NCBI GenBank assembly: GCA_041749015.1
Contig: JBGTCD010000060.1
Span: 1-15,372 of the forward strand
Direction: 5' to 3'
Length of the DNA stretch: 15,372 nucleotides
DNA from: JBGTCD01 sp041749015
Lineage (GTDB): Bacteria; Bacteroidota; Bacteroidia; Cytophagales; Cyclobacteriaceae
Shown here piece by piece: positions 7,534-15,372 of the stretch. The position numbers were made by a program, and so were the translations under genes. Under the pieces are notes generated by a model. That model was not told the DNA's origin, made no database searches, and saw only the letters and a list, made by a program, of their open reading frames with translations. The first letter of the stretch is position 1; each line of letters begins with the position of its first letter.

Positions 7534-7717
7534 TTTCGGCCCTTGAGGAAATCGCGTTAAGAAATTTCCGCTTTTGTAGCGGCCAAAAACTTTGCTGTCT
7601 GAAGCGGCAAAGCCGGTGAGTTTCAAAATTTTTAGCGGAGAAAAAAGGAAATTTTAGTGAATTTCCTCACAGGCCTTGATTCTTTTGCTTACTTTTCTCA
7701 TCAAGGAGAAAAGTAAG
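7534..7717 (+). repeat. Palindromic intergenic element, long copy
   Basis: It starts with the same 19 bases as the short copy (7534-7552). GGCCCTTGAGGAAAT (7538-7552) matches the inverse of 7661-7675 at 13 of 15 positions. Nested inside are AAATTTCC/GGAAATTT (7563-7570 and 7647-7654), an overlapping AGGAAATT/AATTTCCT hairpin (7646-7653 and 7660-7667), CCGCT/AGCGG near 7568-7582, and a central CTTTGC/GCAAAG pair near 7593-7615. It closes with ATTCTTTTGCTT and a perfect 12-bp hairpin, CTTACTTTTCTC-ATCAAG-GAGAAAAGTAAG (7688-7717). The whole could fold as a multi-branch hairpin in DNA or RNA. There is no transposase frame. Confidence 0.65.
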
Positions 7718-7750
7718 GCCCGGCCGGCGAGGCCAGCTTAACCTTCCCTA

Positions 7751-7768
7751 GAGGCTCGGATGAGCCTC
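7751..7768. repeat. Perfect 7-bp hairpin with a 4-base loop
   Basis: GAGGCTC (7751-7757), loop GGAT, GAGCCTC (7762-7768). No T-run follows on either strand, so it is not a standard terminator. It lies about 55 bases beyond the giant-gene terminator and may be part of the same palindrome-rich region. Confidence 0.5.
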
Positions 7769-7823
7769 ACATCACACCCACAACATACGCACCAGGGGGT
7801 GATATTGGTATATTTTTTAATAT

Positions 7824-7856
7824 AAAAAATCCCGACAGTGAATTACTGCCGGGATT
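7824..7856 (-). terminator. Rho-independent terminator of the giant T9SS protein gene
   Basis: On the minus strand, AATCCCG, one mismatch and CAGT (complement of 7856-7845) pair across a 5-base loop with 7839-7828. The stem is 11 bp with a single mismatch, directly followed by TTTTTT. It begins 25 bases after the TAG stop at 7883-7881. The GC-rich base and the T-run make this a strong call for the minus strand. Confidence 0.85.
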
Positions 7857-7880
7857 AGGTTGGCTGATTAAAGAAACCAT

Positions 7881-10800
7881 CTACTCGATAATGATGAGCT
7901 TTCTTTGAGCATTATAAAAGCCCTGCTTCACATTGATGATATACAAGCCCTTTCTAAGATGCAGCCCGGAGTCAAGAATCAGATCCGTGCTTGATGCACC
8001 AAAAGAAGAGGCCTCTCCTGAATAAATATTTCGACCGAAGGCGTCATAAATTTCGACCTGTACAGGCGCGGTATCTACTTTAGGCCAAAGCCTGATGGTT
8101 ACTTCTCTGTCAGATTTGGCTGGGTTAGGAAATACCTCCACCCTGATGGATTTTTCTACATTCTGATTATCCAGCATGATCACCGGAGAATAGGAGAATG
8201 ATCCATCAAAATCTAACTGACGCAGTCTGTAGAGGTTTTGACCAAAGGCCGGCATGTTATCTATAAAATTATAAGAGATTGGTACACTGGAATTACCGGC
8301 ACCATCCAGAATTCCAATCACTTCAAATGTTTCACCATTGGTGGAGCGTTGAATCTCAAAGAAATCATTATCAATCTCTGTAGCTGTGGTCCAGAAAAGG
8401 TGATTTTCATCAAACACTACCCTTCCTGTAAATGACTGTAATGTTATGGGAAGCGGAACTATTGGGGTGGTAAATCCATGGGTGATTACCTTATCACTAA
8501 ATGGCACACTACCTATGGTGGTTAAAGTACCAGTACTAGCATTCCCTGTAATTGTAGCATTTGGTGTAGCAATATCCCAAATAGACCCATCCCAGAAGGC
8601 CAAAAGCATTTCATCCCTGTCATCTTGATCCGGAGGCACATTACTATTTAAATCATATCTAATTCTGATAACTGCGTTGGCAGGGCTTGGGGCACCGGCA
8701 ATCCAATATTCATTCTCACTTACTGAAAGCAATGGAGGCGTTACAAGCGCGGTATTGTATGGCCCTGGAAATGGTGCTAAGTTCGGATCCTGATTAAAAT
8801 ATGCAACCTTAAAATCCTTCTGTCCTGCATATCCACCCGGGTTGATCAGGGATAGTTGGCCAAACCTTCCGGTGTTACCTACAGGGTATGGATAGGTCTG
8901 CGACCCTGGTGATAATGTGCGTACCAGAGGTCCGTTTACATACCTTGCGGCTGTAGCTCCAGTTGTTCCTGCCCCTAATCTAAGCCTCAACGGGTTGTTG
9001 TCATTGGTAGTCAACAGACCATTAGAAAGAATGAGCGATGAAGACACATCTACACCCCTATTGGCAGTGATACCTCTGCTACCATCAGCCACATTGACTA
9101 TGGTAGCCCCTGCAGGGTTGTTGACCCTTAGGCGATTTAAGCTACTAGCGCCAGTAAAGTCCCCACTAATTAACTGTAGTGCGTTGCCACTCAAAGTAAT
9201 TCTGGAGGTTCCGCCTCCATTTATAAAGCCCCCTGCATCGGACTTAAAAATATTCTGCCGCACAAAGGTTTGATTATTGCCATCCGGTACGATCAGACTT
9301 ACAGTGCCTAAAATTTCCAGATTTTGACAAATCAGTAGATTGGCATTGTTAGGCAGTGTTCTGGTGCCCGAGCCTGAAAAAATCACATTTCTAACCCGCG
9401 GCAATCCGTTTAGCACGTTGTACGTACCGGTTCCCGCATATTCAAGGCCTCCACCACCATTGCAATTGGTATCAGGAAAGAACTCCTGATAGTCTCCTGA
9501 CGGAAAGGCTATGGAAGCAGTATTGGAAACCAGCCTCAAAGTACCTTCTCCGGTTACAAATCCCAGGTTATGACCTACAGTACCGGCACCTACCTCTAAA
9601 GTAGCTCCGGCCTCAATAGTAATGCGGCGTGTGCGAATGCTATTTTGATTCATAACAAGGGTAAAGCCAGATTTCACTATGATATCAGGCGTAGAGCCAA
9701 CCAGAGGCGCTTCACCGCCATCGTAACTACCGTCAGTATAAAAGTCACCTGTAGCCACCACTTCAAGGGTCTCGTACAATGGCACCTGATCGGGGATAGC
9801 AGCTCCACAAAGCAAGGTAGTCCCATCATTTTCCAATGTAACCCCTGCGGTATAAATACCTGAAATCGTTGGATCTGAATTTCCTGTAAAGGGATATTCT
9901 ATGCGCTGGTTAGCCTCATCAAACTGATCCTCAGTAAACACTTTGTCCCACTGGTTATCAGCATTGTATAACCTGGCCGGACCATAATTATCTACGGTAT
10001 AAGGCGGTGTGACGCTAAAATCATTAGGATCATAAAACATTTCAAGCATCCCGTTATACCCTGTAACTCCCGTACCATTGACAATCCAATAATATTGAAG
10101 GACATTTTCTGTACCATCTATCACTGGATCCAGACATCCTCCAGGAAAGGGATAGGTAGCCGGTACTGGTGGAATATCATTTACAGGTCTGATGGTAATA
10201 CTGCTCGCAGAAATATCATTGACCGTGGCCCTAACCGGGGTGTAGGACAATAAACCAACAGGGAAAGTAAATGTTTCGTTACCTCCGGCAATAGCGTTAA
10301 ACTGTTTTCTGATACCAAAATCATTGATCGCGCTATTAGTCTGTATCATCCTGGTGATGTTGAAATCGGTTATGGCCGTACCCCCAGATCCATTTTCGAT
10401 CACTGCATCCGGTGTGAAACTTATCAGGTTCCCACCTACATCGAATATACCATTAACCAATATTAATTTATTAGTGTAAGTAAATGTCTGATCAAGGTTC
10501 TCATTTATCAGACCGGCATTATTATTAAGACTCATGACAGAGATGGTGCTTGTGCCAGGAGACGTTCTACCAATTTTTTGTTTTTGGGAGCCATTAAATA
10601 CGATGCCAGGTCCTCCAATAGCACTTGTATGAATAGCATCAAATACCAGGTCTCGCCTAATGTTAAATGCAGAGGATCCAGTAGCCAAAGTACCTGCCAG
10701 CACGGTAGCATTATTATCAACTGTGACGTTTTTGTTTACCGATAGGGTTCCACCATTATCCTTTTCAAAATTCCAGAAAGTAGTGGTACCTGCACCAGAA

Positions 10801-13800
10801 ATTCCGTTCGCCACCCCTGATGGAAAGTAGGTAGTTTGATTGTTTCCAGTGGTTCCGGAGGTGATGAAGGTCCCTTCGTTATTAAGTAAAGTATTGACAG
10901 TCAAATTTAACGCATTGGCGTTGAAGTTAGCCCCTGTGTTAATGCTCAGAGTATTGACTTCCAATGGCAGTGAGTAAATCTTAACCGTTGCATTTGAAGA
11001 GTTAACCAATAGACTATCCAGCAGTATGTTAGAATAAACTCCCATGTTATTCTGGTTGGCAGGGGTATCAGCATTACCCATTTCAATAGCACGGGTAACC
11101 AGATGTGTGGCGGGGGTGAGTCGAAGTGTCGGCACTGTAGTAGAGTTGGTATGCCTTACTATGGTAAACGAACCATCGGTATAGGTAAACTCACTGCCAC
11201 TATTCATGACCTCAAAAACCCCTCTGTTAGCATTGGGCACGGCATTCTTACCGAAAATTGCTGATCCTCCGGTTTGTCTGTATTTTAGAATGCCTGAAGT
11301 AGAAGTGGTCGTCCTTCTCACCTGGCTTCCTACTATCAGATTTCCATCAGAAATCTCGATTTCAGCATTTCCTGAGGTCCCATACTCAATAAAGTTATTG
11401 ACCCCTGTCCCACCGTCCATATCCAGGGCACCACCGCTAATTCTCAGGAGTCCATCCAGGATTATCCCGGTATTAGCGCCTCGAACCCTAAGGGTTCCCT
11501 GGCGAATCTCAAGACCCCCGGAACCCGATGAAGATTGATCGGAAGCGGTATTTGGAAGCATAAAATTTCCAGTATTATCTGTAAGGGTCACATCCACATC
11601 TTCATCATCCAAAATTAGAAGTCCATTGAGGATTTCTATAGGCTGAAGATTGGTTACTGCAATGTCTGGAAATACAACCTCATCAAAAATGTGAAATACG
11701 GAGGTAGTGTCACTTCCTTTATTTACAATAAGATTAAAAAATTGGGGTACATTTCCGGACAGCACTCTAAGAGAATCCTTCCCGGTTCCAAAAACCTCCA
11801 AATCCGCACGAGCATTAATCAAATTACTACCAAGAATTAATCCATTTCCATTAGGGGTGATTGAGGTATTGTTTCCATTGGCATTAATGATAATATCTTT
11901 GCCTACACGAATTTTATGTGCAATGGGATCCCCTCCAGACTGCACTCTCACCACGCTACCCCCGGTGGCAGGAGCCCCAGACCTGTTACCAATCAAAATA
12001 CTTCCTTCAATTAAAACCGTTCGAGGAGTACCTGAATTCAGAAGTCGTAATTCTCCACCTCCCAAATTATCTGCTCTGGGGACAAGATACAAGTTACCTT
12101 TAATGGTAGGGTTTCCTCCTGCACCATTACCTAATAAAAGATTTGAATTACCTAAAACCTCTACATTTTGAAAGGAGGTGAAATCTTTTGCAATGGTTAC
12201 ATCCCTATCATTACCACCAAACCCATCACTTGTAATCATAAGGTTTGGTACTTCATCAGGCACATTAGTGATGGTATAATTGTTAAAGGCTTCATACAAT
12301 ATGTACGAGGAGTCTTGCTGTGCAAATTCACCTAAATCAACATTTGCAAAACTAGGATCTCTTTGGTTATTGTTTGTGGAACCTCCTCTGATCCTTATGG
12401 TACCCTCACCTTCGATAATATCAAAGTTGATCGTACCAGTTGAGTTCCAGGTAAATGTTGGCCGAAATTGTAAATGATTGGTACCACCAATTTCCGAAAG
12501 GGGTTTTCTTACGACCGGAGCATCACCAAACTCATCGGTCATTTGGGTGAAAATTAATCTTGCGCCTAAGGCATCACCACCATTAATTCTAGCTGAATGC
12601 GGATAACCGCGATAAGCTACTTCGGGGTCATCAAAAGGAAAAAATCCAATATAGGCGATATCTCCTGCACCAGGTGTATCAGGTGAGGCTGGATTACCAC
12701 TATGATGAGGGTTATTAGGATCAAAACCTCCAAGGTCTGATCGGGTCCAGGTTGCGGCATTGGTCCATAAAGGCTGTGTGCCGGTACGGTCCAGACCTCG
12801 TGTATAGTAAATCGCCACTTCTCCTGAAAATCTTGATGATTCTCCTGTAGAGAAATTACCATTAAACAATGTAAAACCGGTAAAATCATTCTGGTCAAAT
12901 TCTGCATTGGTATCAGGGCCATTGAAAACAATGGATCTGGTATTGGCATTGGGGCCGTCCTGTAAATCAGTAAGGTCCTCATCCGGATCAGATTCAAAAA
13001 ATCGCGTAAATGGATTTTCATCCACTACATAACCTGGAACATAACTAGCTTGGTTGGTATTGCCTACCTCCAGGTCAATAATATTACCATCAGTTCTATT
13101 TCTGTAGTAATATCTAAAGGCAGCAGTTGGCAAATTATCGAACCCATCATGGGTCACCCTCCAGTAATGCCTCAAAATCTCTCCACCGCTTAGATTAGAT
13201 GATGGGATTTCACCACTAACAACACGAATCCTAATATACCCTTCATCAACAAAATCTTTAATTTTAACTTGAGCAGGGCGATAATACCGGGTAGTGCCTC
13301 CATCAGTGGTAAATCCAACAGGGAATGTAATAGGCCCGGTATTGTTAAGTCTTGATTCTTGGGTTTCATTAAGTGTATTGTCAGTCACTTTAAGTCTCAA
13401 TCCACCATCACTTGGATTACCATCAGTGAATACCGAAATATTGGCAACCTCTCCTGTGTTATTAACTCTTAATAGACTGTTATTTGCAATATCGTTATCA
13501 AAAAAAGCGCCTCCGCCATTATTCCAGTTCCATATTTCATCTACCGTAAGGGTATTGCTTCCAATGTATATCCTACCATTCCAATACTCTAGTCTTTCTA
13601 TGTAGACATCCGTAACAAATTCTACCATGGTACCGGCACCTACATTAAATCTTATATTTCCAAACACGGCATCATCACTGGTATCAAAAACTAAAGGTGG
13701 ATCTTCCCTGAATCTGATCTGAGCTACATCAGGGGTACCTCCCGCTACCGGATAGGTACCATCAGGGAAATATGTACCAAATCTGTCATAATTAGTGATA

Positions 13801-15372
13801 CTACCCCAAATTCTATAGGTGTAGGCATGTTGATCAAGCGTGCCTGATAGCACAGAGGCATTACCATTTATATCAAATCTGATAGCCCCATTGTTACCGT
13901 TTCTAGCTATGGTTCGCAATTCATTTCCAGAGTTTCGGTCAAGAACCATACTGCCCATTTCCAAACTATTGACACCCCCGGCTGTCACACCCCAGTAAAG
14001 GGTGTCAATCTCAGAAGTAGCAAAAGTTTGATTAAAGTAAGTGGTATTAATATGTGTAGGCTGACTAGCCAAATTATCATACGGTGCAGTGCCGCCAAAA
14101 AGCGGTAAATAGGTCGAATTGCGGCCAACATGCATGCTGCCACCCACATAGACATCATTCACGTTAGTATCCGAAGTAACCGGAGCAAATACTACGGGAA
14201 AGTTTCCTAGAGGGTTATTATAAAAATTATCATTAAATCCTCTGATAACCAGGTTATTCAACGCTCTCAGAGGTTGCGCATCAAGAATTTGGGTACCACT
14301 GCCACCACCAGTTCCTGAGGTAGTTCCTATAAGAACAATATTAGAGGCAGTACCATTGCCTGCCAGCATATCTACATTATAAAATGGGGCACGGGAAGTA
14401 ACTCTGTATTCGGTTGTGGTATTGGATTCAAAAATCACGGTACCGCCGGTGACATTCTGGTTGCCGGGGTCAGCATTGATAAATACTGTACCTCTTGTAC
14501 CTCCTGAGCCCAGGTTTGGCCTTCCTTGTACCTTTAAAGTACCACCAGTCATGATAAACACATTTCCCGGATATGTAAGAGAAAACACCGCATAATCACC
14601 GCTTAGACCTGCACCTCCTGCAATAATTACCTCACCCCCATTCTGCTCATAAGTACCTTGTGCAGTTGCACCCTGTACTGAAGTTCTGAACGCTCGCATA
14701 AAAACTTCGCCGCCATCAATTTTCAAAGAGCCGGCCTGCCTTAAGGTAAGACCACTCCCTACATCAGCAATTAGGCGACCTGATGATAGCTCTACTGCAC
14801 CATAAGGCACAATAGCAGTACCAAAAGTCTTTCTTACCAAGCCCCCATCAACCCATAATCTGGAAGAGGTAGGTATTGAATAGTTTGTATTTCGGTTAAG
14901 TACTGGTATGTGTATATTAGAACTTAACCTCGCCGTACCTGATATCAATGCGAATGCATTTAGGTTGGCGGCAGGAGTGGTTGCGTCACTATCTGCATTA
15001 TAATTAGCCCTTCCCAACAACCTGAAAAAAGCACTGTCAGCAGCCAGGAGCACCAATTCGTATGTTTGATCACTGCCTTTGTTAATAATCAGTCTTGAGA
15101 AGAAAGTCTCGTCATTCAAATTGGCGGTTTGATCTCTGGTATCTGCAGAGAAGGTAACTACTACTCTGCCGGTATTATCATCATTGGTGTAATAGGCATT
15201 ATTTGGGTTGTATCTGTCAGCAATCGATGCAAAATCAGTTCTATTGGTAAAATGGGCTTTGCCATTATTCGTGAAATCACCTTCCATATCAAAATTATGG
15301 AAAGCACCTGCTACATTGGCTGTACTGATCCTACCTATTCTGTCGGAGCTATTATTCTCGATTAGGACATCC
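7881..15372 (-). CDS. Giant T9SS-secreted modular beta-solenoid surface protein, N-terminus beyond the window
   Basis: The frame is open from the right edge to the TAG at 7883-7881, giving at least 2,496 residues. The Met codon at 15287 is internal, because 28 further in-frame codons upstream (ending TANVAGAFHNFD) continue the same repeat style with no stop. The protein is rich in Gly, Asn, Thr and Ser with short repeating beta-strands (for example GGTLKVQGRPNLGSGGT), as in parallel beta-helix adhesins. Three modules each end in an FPVG-type motif and, 52-59 residues later, an aromatic YW motif (13325/13169, 10265/10094, 8888/8711). An Ig-like domain typical of T9SS cargo follows (8455-8170, with LPITLQSF and FEIQRSTNGETFEVIG), then the sorting domain. 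The protein should cross the outer membrane through the type IX system and be surface-attached or released. Adhesion is a likely role but is inferred. The signal peptide lies outside the window. Confidence 0.9.
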   Translation of the reverse strand, partial: DVLIENNSSDRIGRISTANVAGAFHNFDMEGDFTNNGKAHFTNRTDFASIADRYNPNNAYYTNDDNTGRVVVTFSADTRDQTANLNDETFFSRLIINKGSDQTYELVLLAADSAFFRLLGRANYNADSDATTPAANLNAFALISGTARLSSNIHIPVLNRNTNYSIPTSSRLWVDGGLVRKTFGTAIVPYGAVELSSGRLIADVGSGLTLRQAGSLKIDGGEVFMRAFRTSVQGATAQGTYEQNGGEVIIAGGAGLSGDYAVFSLTYPGNVFIMTGGTLKVQGRPNLGSGGTRGTVFINADPGNQNVTGGTVIFESNTTTEYRVTSRAPFYNVDMLAGNGTASNIVLIGTTSGTGGGSGTQILDAQPLRALNNLVIRGFNDNFYNNPLGNFPVVFAPVTSDTNVNDVYVGGSMHVGRNSTYLPLFGGTAPYDNLASQPTHINTTYFNQTFATSEIDTLYWGVTAGGVNSLEMGSMVLDRNSGNELRTIARNGNNGAIRFDINGNASVLSGTLDQHAYTYRIWGSITNYDRFGTYFPDGTYPVAGGTPDVAQIRFREDPPLVFDTSDDAVFGNIRFNVGAGTMVEFVTDVYIERLEYWNGRIYIGSNTLTVDEIWNWNNGGGAFFDNDIANNSLLRVNNTGEVANISVFTDGNPSDGGLRLKVTDNTLNETQESRLNNTGPITFPVGFTTDGGTTRYYRPAQVKIKDFVDEGYIRIRVVSGEIPSSNLSGGEILRHYWRVTHDGFDNLPTAAFRYYYRNRTDGNIIDLEVGNTNQASYVPGYVVDENPFTRFFESDPDEDLTDLQDGPNANTRSIVFNGPDTNAEFDQNDFTGFTLFNGNFSTGESSRFSGEVAIYYTRGLDRTGTQPLWTNAATWTRSDLGGFDPNNPHHSGNPASPDTPGAGDIAYIGFFPFDDPEVAYRGYPHSARINGGDALGARLIFTQMTDEFGDAPVVRKPLSEIGGTNHLQFRPTFTWNSTGTINFDIIEGEGTIRIRGGSTNNNQRDPSFANVDLGEFAQQDSSYILYEAFNNYTITNVPDEVPNLMITSDGFGGNDRDVTIAKDFTSFQNVEVLGNSNLLLGNGAGGNPTIKGNLYLVPRADNLGGGELRLLNSGTPRTVLIEGSILIGNRSGAPATGGSVVRVQSGGDPIAHKIRVGKDIIINANGNNTSITPNGNGLILGSNLINARADLEVFGTGKDSLRVLSGNVPQFFNLIVNKGSDTTSVFHIFDEVVFPDIAVTNLQPIEILNGLLILDDEDVDVTLTDNTGNFMLPNTASDQSSSGSGGLEIRQGTLRVRGANTGIILDGLLRISGGALDMDGGTGVNNFIEYGTSGNAEIEISDGNLIVGSQVRRTTTSTSGILKYRQTGGSAIFGKNAVPNANRGVFEVMNSGSEFTYTDGSFTIVRHTNSTTVPTLRLTPATHLVTRAIEMGNADTPANQNNMGVYSNILLDSLLVNSSNATVKIYSLPLEVNTLSINTGANFNANALNLTVNTLLNNEGTFITSGTTGNNQTTYFPSGVANGISGAGTTTFWNFEKDNGGTLSVNKNVTVDNNATVLAGTLATGSSAFNIRRDLVFDAIHTSAIGGPGIVFNGSQKQKIGRTSPGTSTISVMSLNNNAGLINENLDQTFTYTNKLILVNGIFDVGGNLISFTPDAVIENGSGGTAITDFNITRMIQTNSAINDFGIRKQFNAIAGGNETFTFPVGLLSYTPVRATVNDISASSITIRPVNDIPPVPATYPFPGGCLDPVIDGTENVLQYYWIVNGTGVTGYNGMLEMFYDPNDFSVTPPYTVDNYGPARLYNADNQWDKVFTEDQFDEANQRIEYPFTGNSDPTISGIYTAGVTLENDGTTLLCGAAIPDQVPLYETLEVVATGDFYTDGSYDGGEAPLVGSTPDIIVKSGFTLVMNQNSIRTRRITIEAGATLEVGAGTVGHNLGFVTGEGTLRLVSNTASIAFPSGDYQEFFPDTNCNGGGGLEYAGTGTYNVLNGLPRVRNVIFSGSGTRTLPNNANLLICQNLEILGTVSLIVPDGNNQTFVRQNIFKSDAGGFINGGGTSRITLSGNALQLISGDFTGASSLNRLRVNNPAGATIVNVADGSRGITANRGVDVSSSLILSNGLLTTNDNNPLRLRLGAGTTGATAARYVNGPLVRTLSPGSQTYPYPVGNTGRFGQLSLINPGGYAGQKDFKVAYFNQDPNLAPFPGPYNTALVTPPLLSVSENEYWIAGAPSPANAVIRIRYDLNSNVPPDQDDRDEMLLAFWDGSIWDIATPNATITGNASTGTLTTIGSVPFSDKVITHGFTTPIVPLPITLQSFTGRVVFDENHLFWTTATEIDNDFFEIQRSTNGETFEVIGILDGAGNSSVPISYNFIDNMPAFGQNLYRLRQLDFDGSFSYSPVIMLDNQNVEKSIRVEVFPNPAKSDREVTIRLWPKVDTAPVQVEIYDAFGRNIYSGEASSFGASSTDLILDSGLHLRKGLYIINVKQGFYNAQRKLIIIE
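7884..8132 (-). other. T9SS type A C-terminal sorting domain of the giant protein
   Basis: The last 83 residues begin with FPNPA (8132-8118), the usual opening of the Por secretion C-terminal sorting domain (TIGR04183 type). VQVEIYDAFGRNIYSG follows in the middle, then KGLYIINV and the terminal strand RKLIIIE. In this family the domain directs export through the type IX outer-membrane channel and is then usually cut off. It predicts that the host encodes Por/Spr/Gld components, none of which lies in the window. Confidence 0.93.

Larger units (their letters stand above)
7095..7880. other. Long intergenic region built of palindromic repeats, no credible gene
   Basis: About 790 bases separate two convergent genes. 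In order it holds a weak CCCTG/CAGGG hairpin just after the HMA-MauE stop, a short palindromic element (7158-7244), a GC-rich segment bounded by a 9-bp inverted repeat (7246-7432, about 71% GC over 7391-7445), AT-rich unstructured sequence (about 7447-7530), a long palindromic element (7534-7717), a GGCC-rich stretch (7717-7734), a perfect 7-bp hairpin (7751-7768) and the terminator of the giant gene (7824-7856). The one open frame of note (7626-7402, minus) starts with TTG and lies inside these repeats, so I treat it as non-coding. No tRNA or rRNA is visible. Confidence 0.7.

Noticed and set aside
7402..7626. 74-codon minus-strand open frame in the intergenic region
   Set aside because: It starts with TTG, overlaps the long palindromic element, shows no recognisable domain, and its codons follow the inverted-repeat sequence. 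Better explained as a chance frame in repeat DNA.
7158..7717. CRISPR array
   Set aside because: Only two related copies of unequal length, with internal palindromes rather than uniform repeats and spacers. No cas gene nearby.
11707..12171. 154-codon plus-strand frame opposite the giant gene, and similar frames at 8917-9273, 11206-11538, 13294-13605 and 15129-15365
   Set aside because: They are antisense shadows of a long, clearly coding repetitive gene and have proline/leucine-rich composition expected from reversed Gly/Asn-rich codons.
12617..13021. 134-codon minus-strand frame inside the giant gene
   Set aside because: It is an alternative frame of the same strand within the giant coding region, with no independent start signal or recognisable domain.

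Overview
The window looks like chromosomal DNA of a gliding-type Bacteroidota, most likely Cytophagales. Four things suggest this: an AT-leaning base composition, promoters of the TTG/TTTG plus TAnnTTTG type, the lack of clear Shine-Dalgarno sequences, and a giant surface protein ending in a type IX secretion (T9SS) sorting domain. The species cannot be named from the sequence alone.

Left part, minus strand (6216 down to 1): a tight operon runs holA (DNA polymerase III delta subunit), then a ~1,000-residue exported TPR protein, then a plug-less outer-membrane beta-barrel. The gaps are 3 and 18 bases, and all three genes lie in one reading frame separated only by single stop codons. A further minus-strand gene, cut by the left edge, encodes a very acidic protein with one membrane helix and has its own recognisable promoter.

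Middle (6217-7880): a divergent promoter region with two separate inverted repeats leads on the plus strand to a 244-residue membrane protein that fuses a heavy-metal-binding HMA domain to a MauE/DoxX-like membrane domain. After it comes about 790 bases without a credible gene. This stretch contains two copies (one long, one shortened) of a palindromic repeat element, a third GC-rich segment bounded by inverted repeats, several perfect hairpins, and the terminator of the next gene.

Right part, minus strand (15372 down to 7881): almost half the window is one open frame of at least 2,496 residues that enters from beyond the right edge. The methionine at 15287 is internal. It is a T9SS-exported, Gly/Asn/Thr-rich beta-solenoid protein containing three copies of a solenoid / FPVG / YYW-type module, followed by an Ig-like domain and a type A C-terminal sorting domain.

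The less familiar parts of the window are the palindromic intergenic elements, the TPR/barrel pair of unknown role, the HMA-MauE fusion with a dyad at its putative promoter, and the modular giant surface protein.
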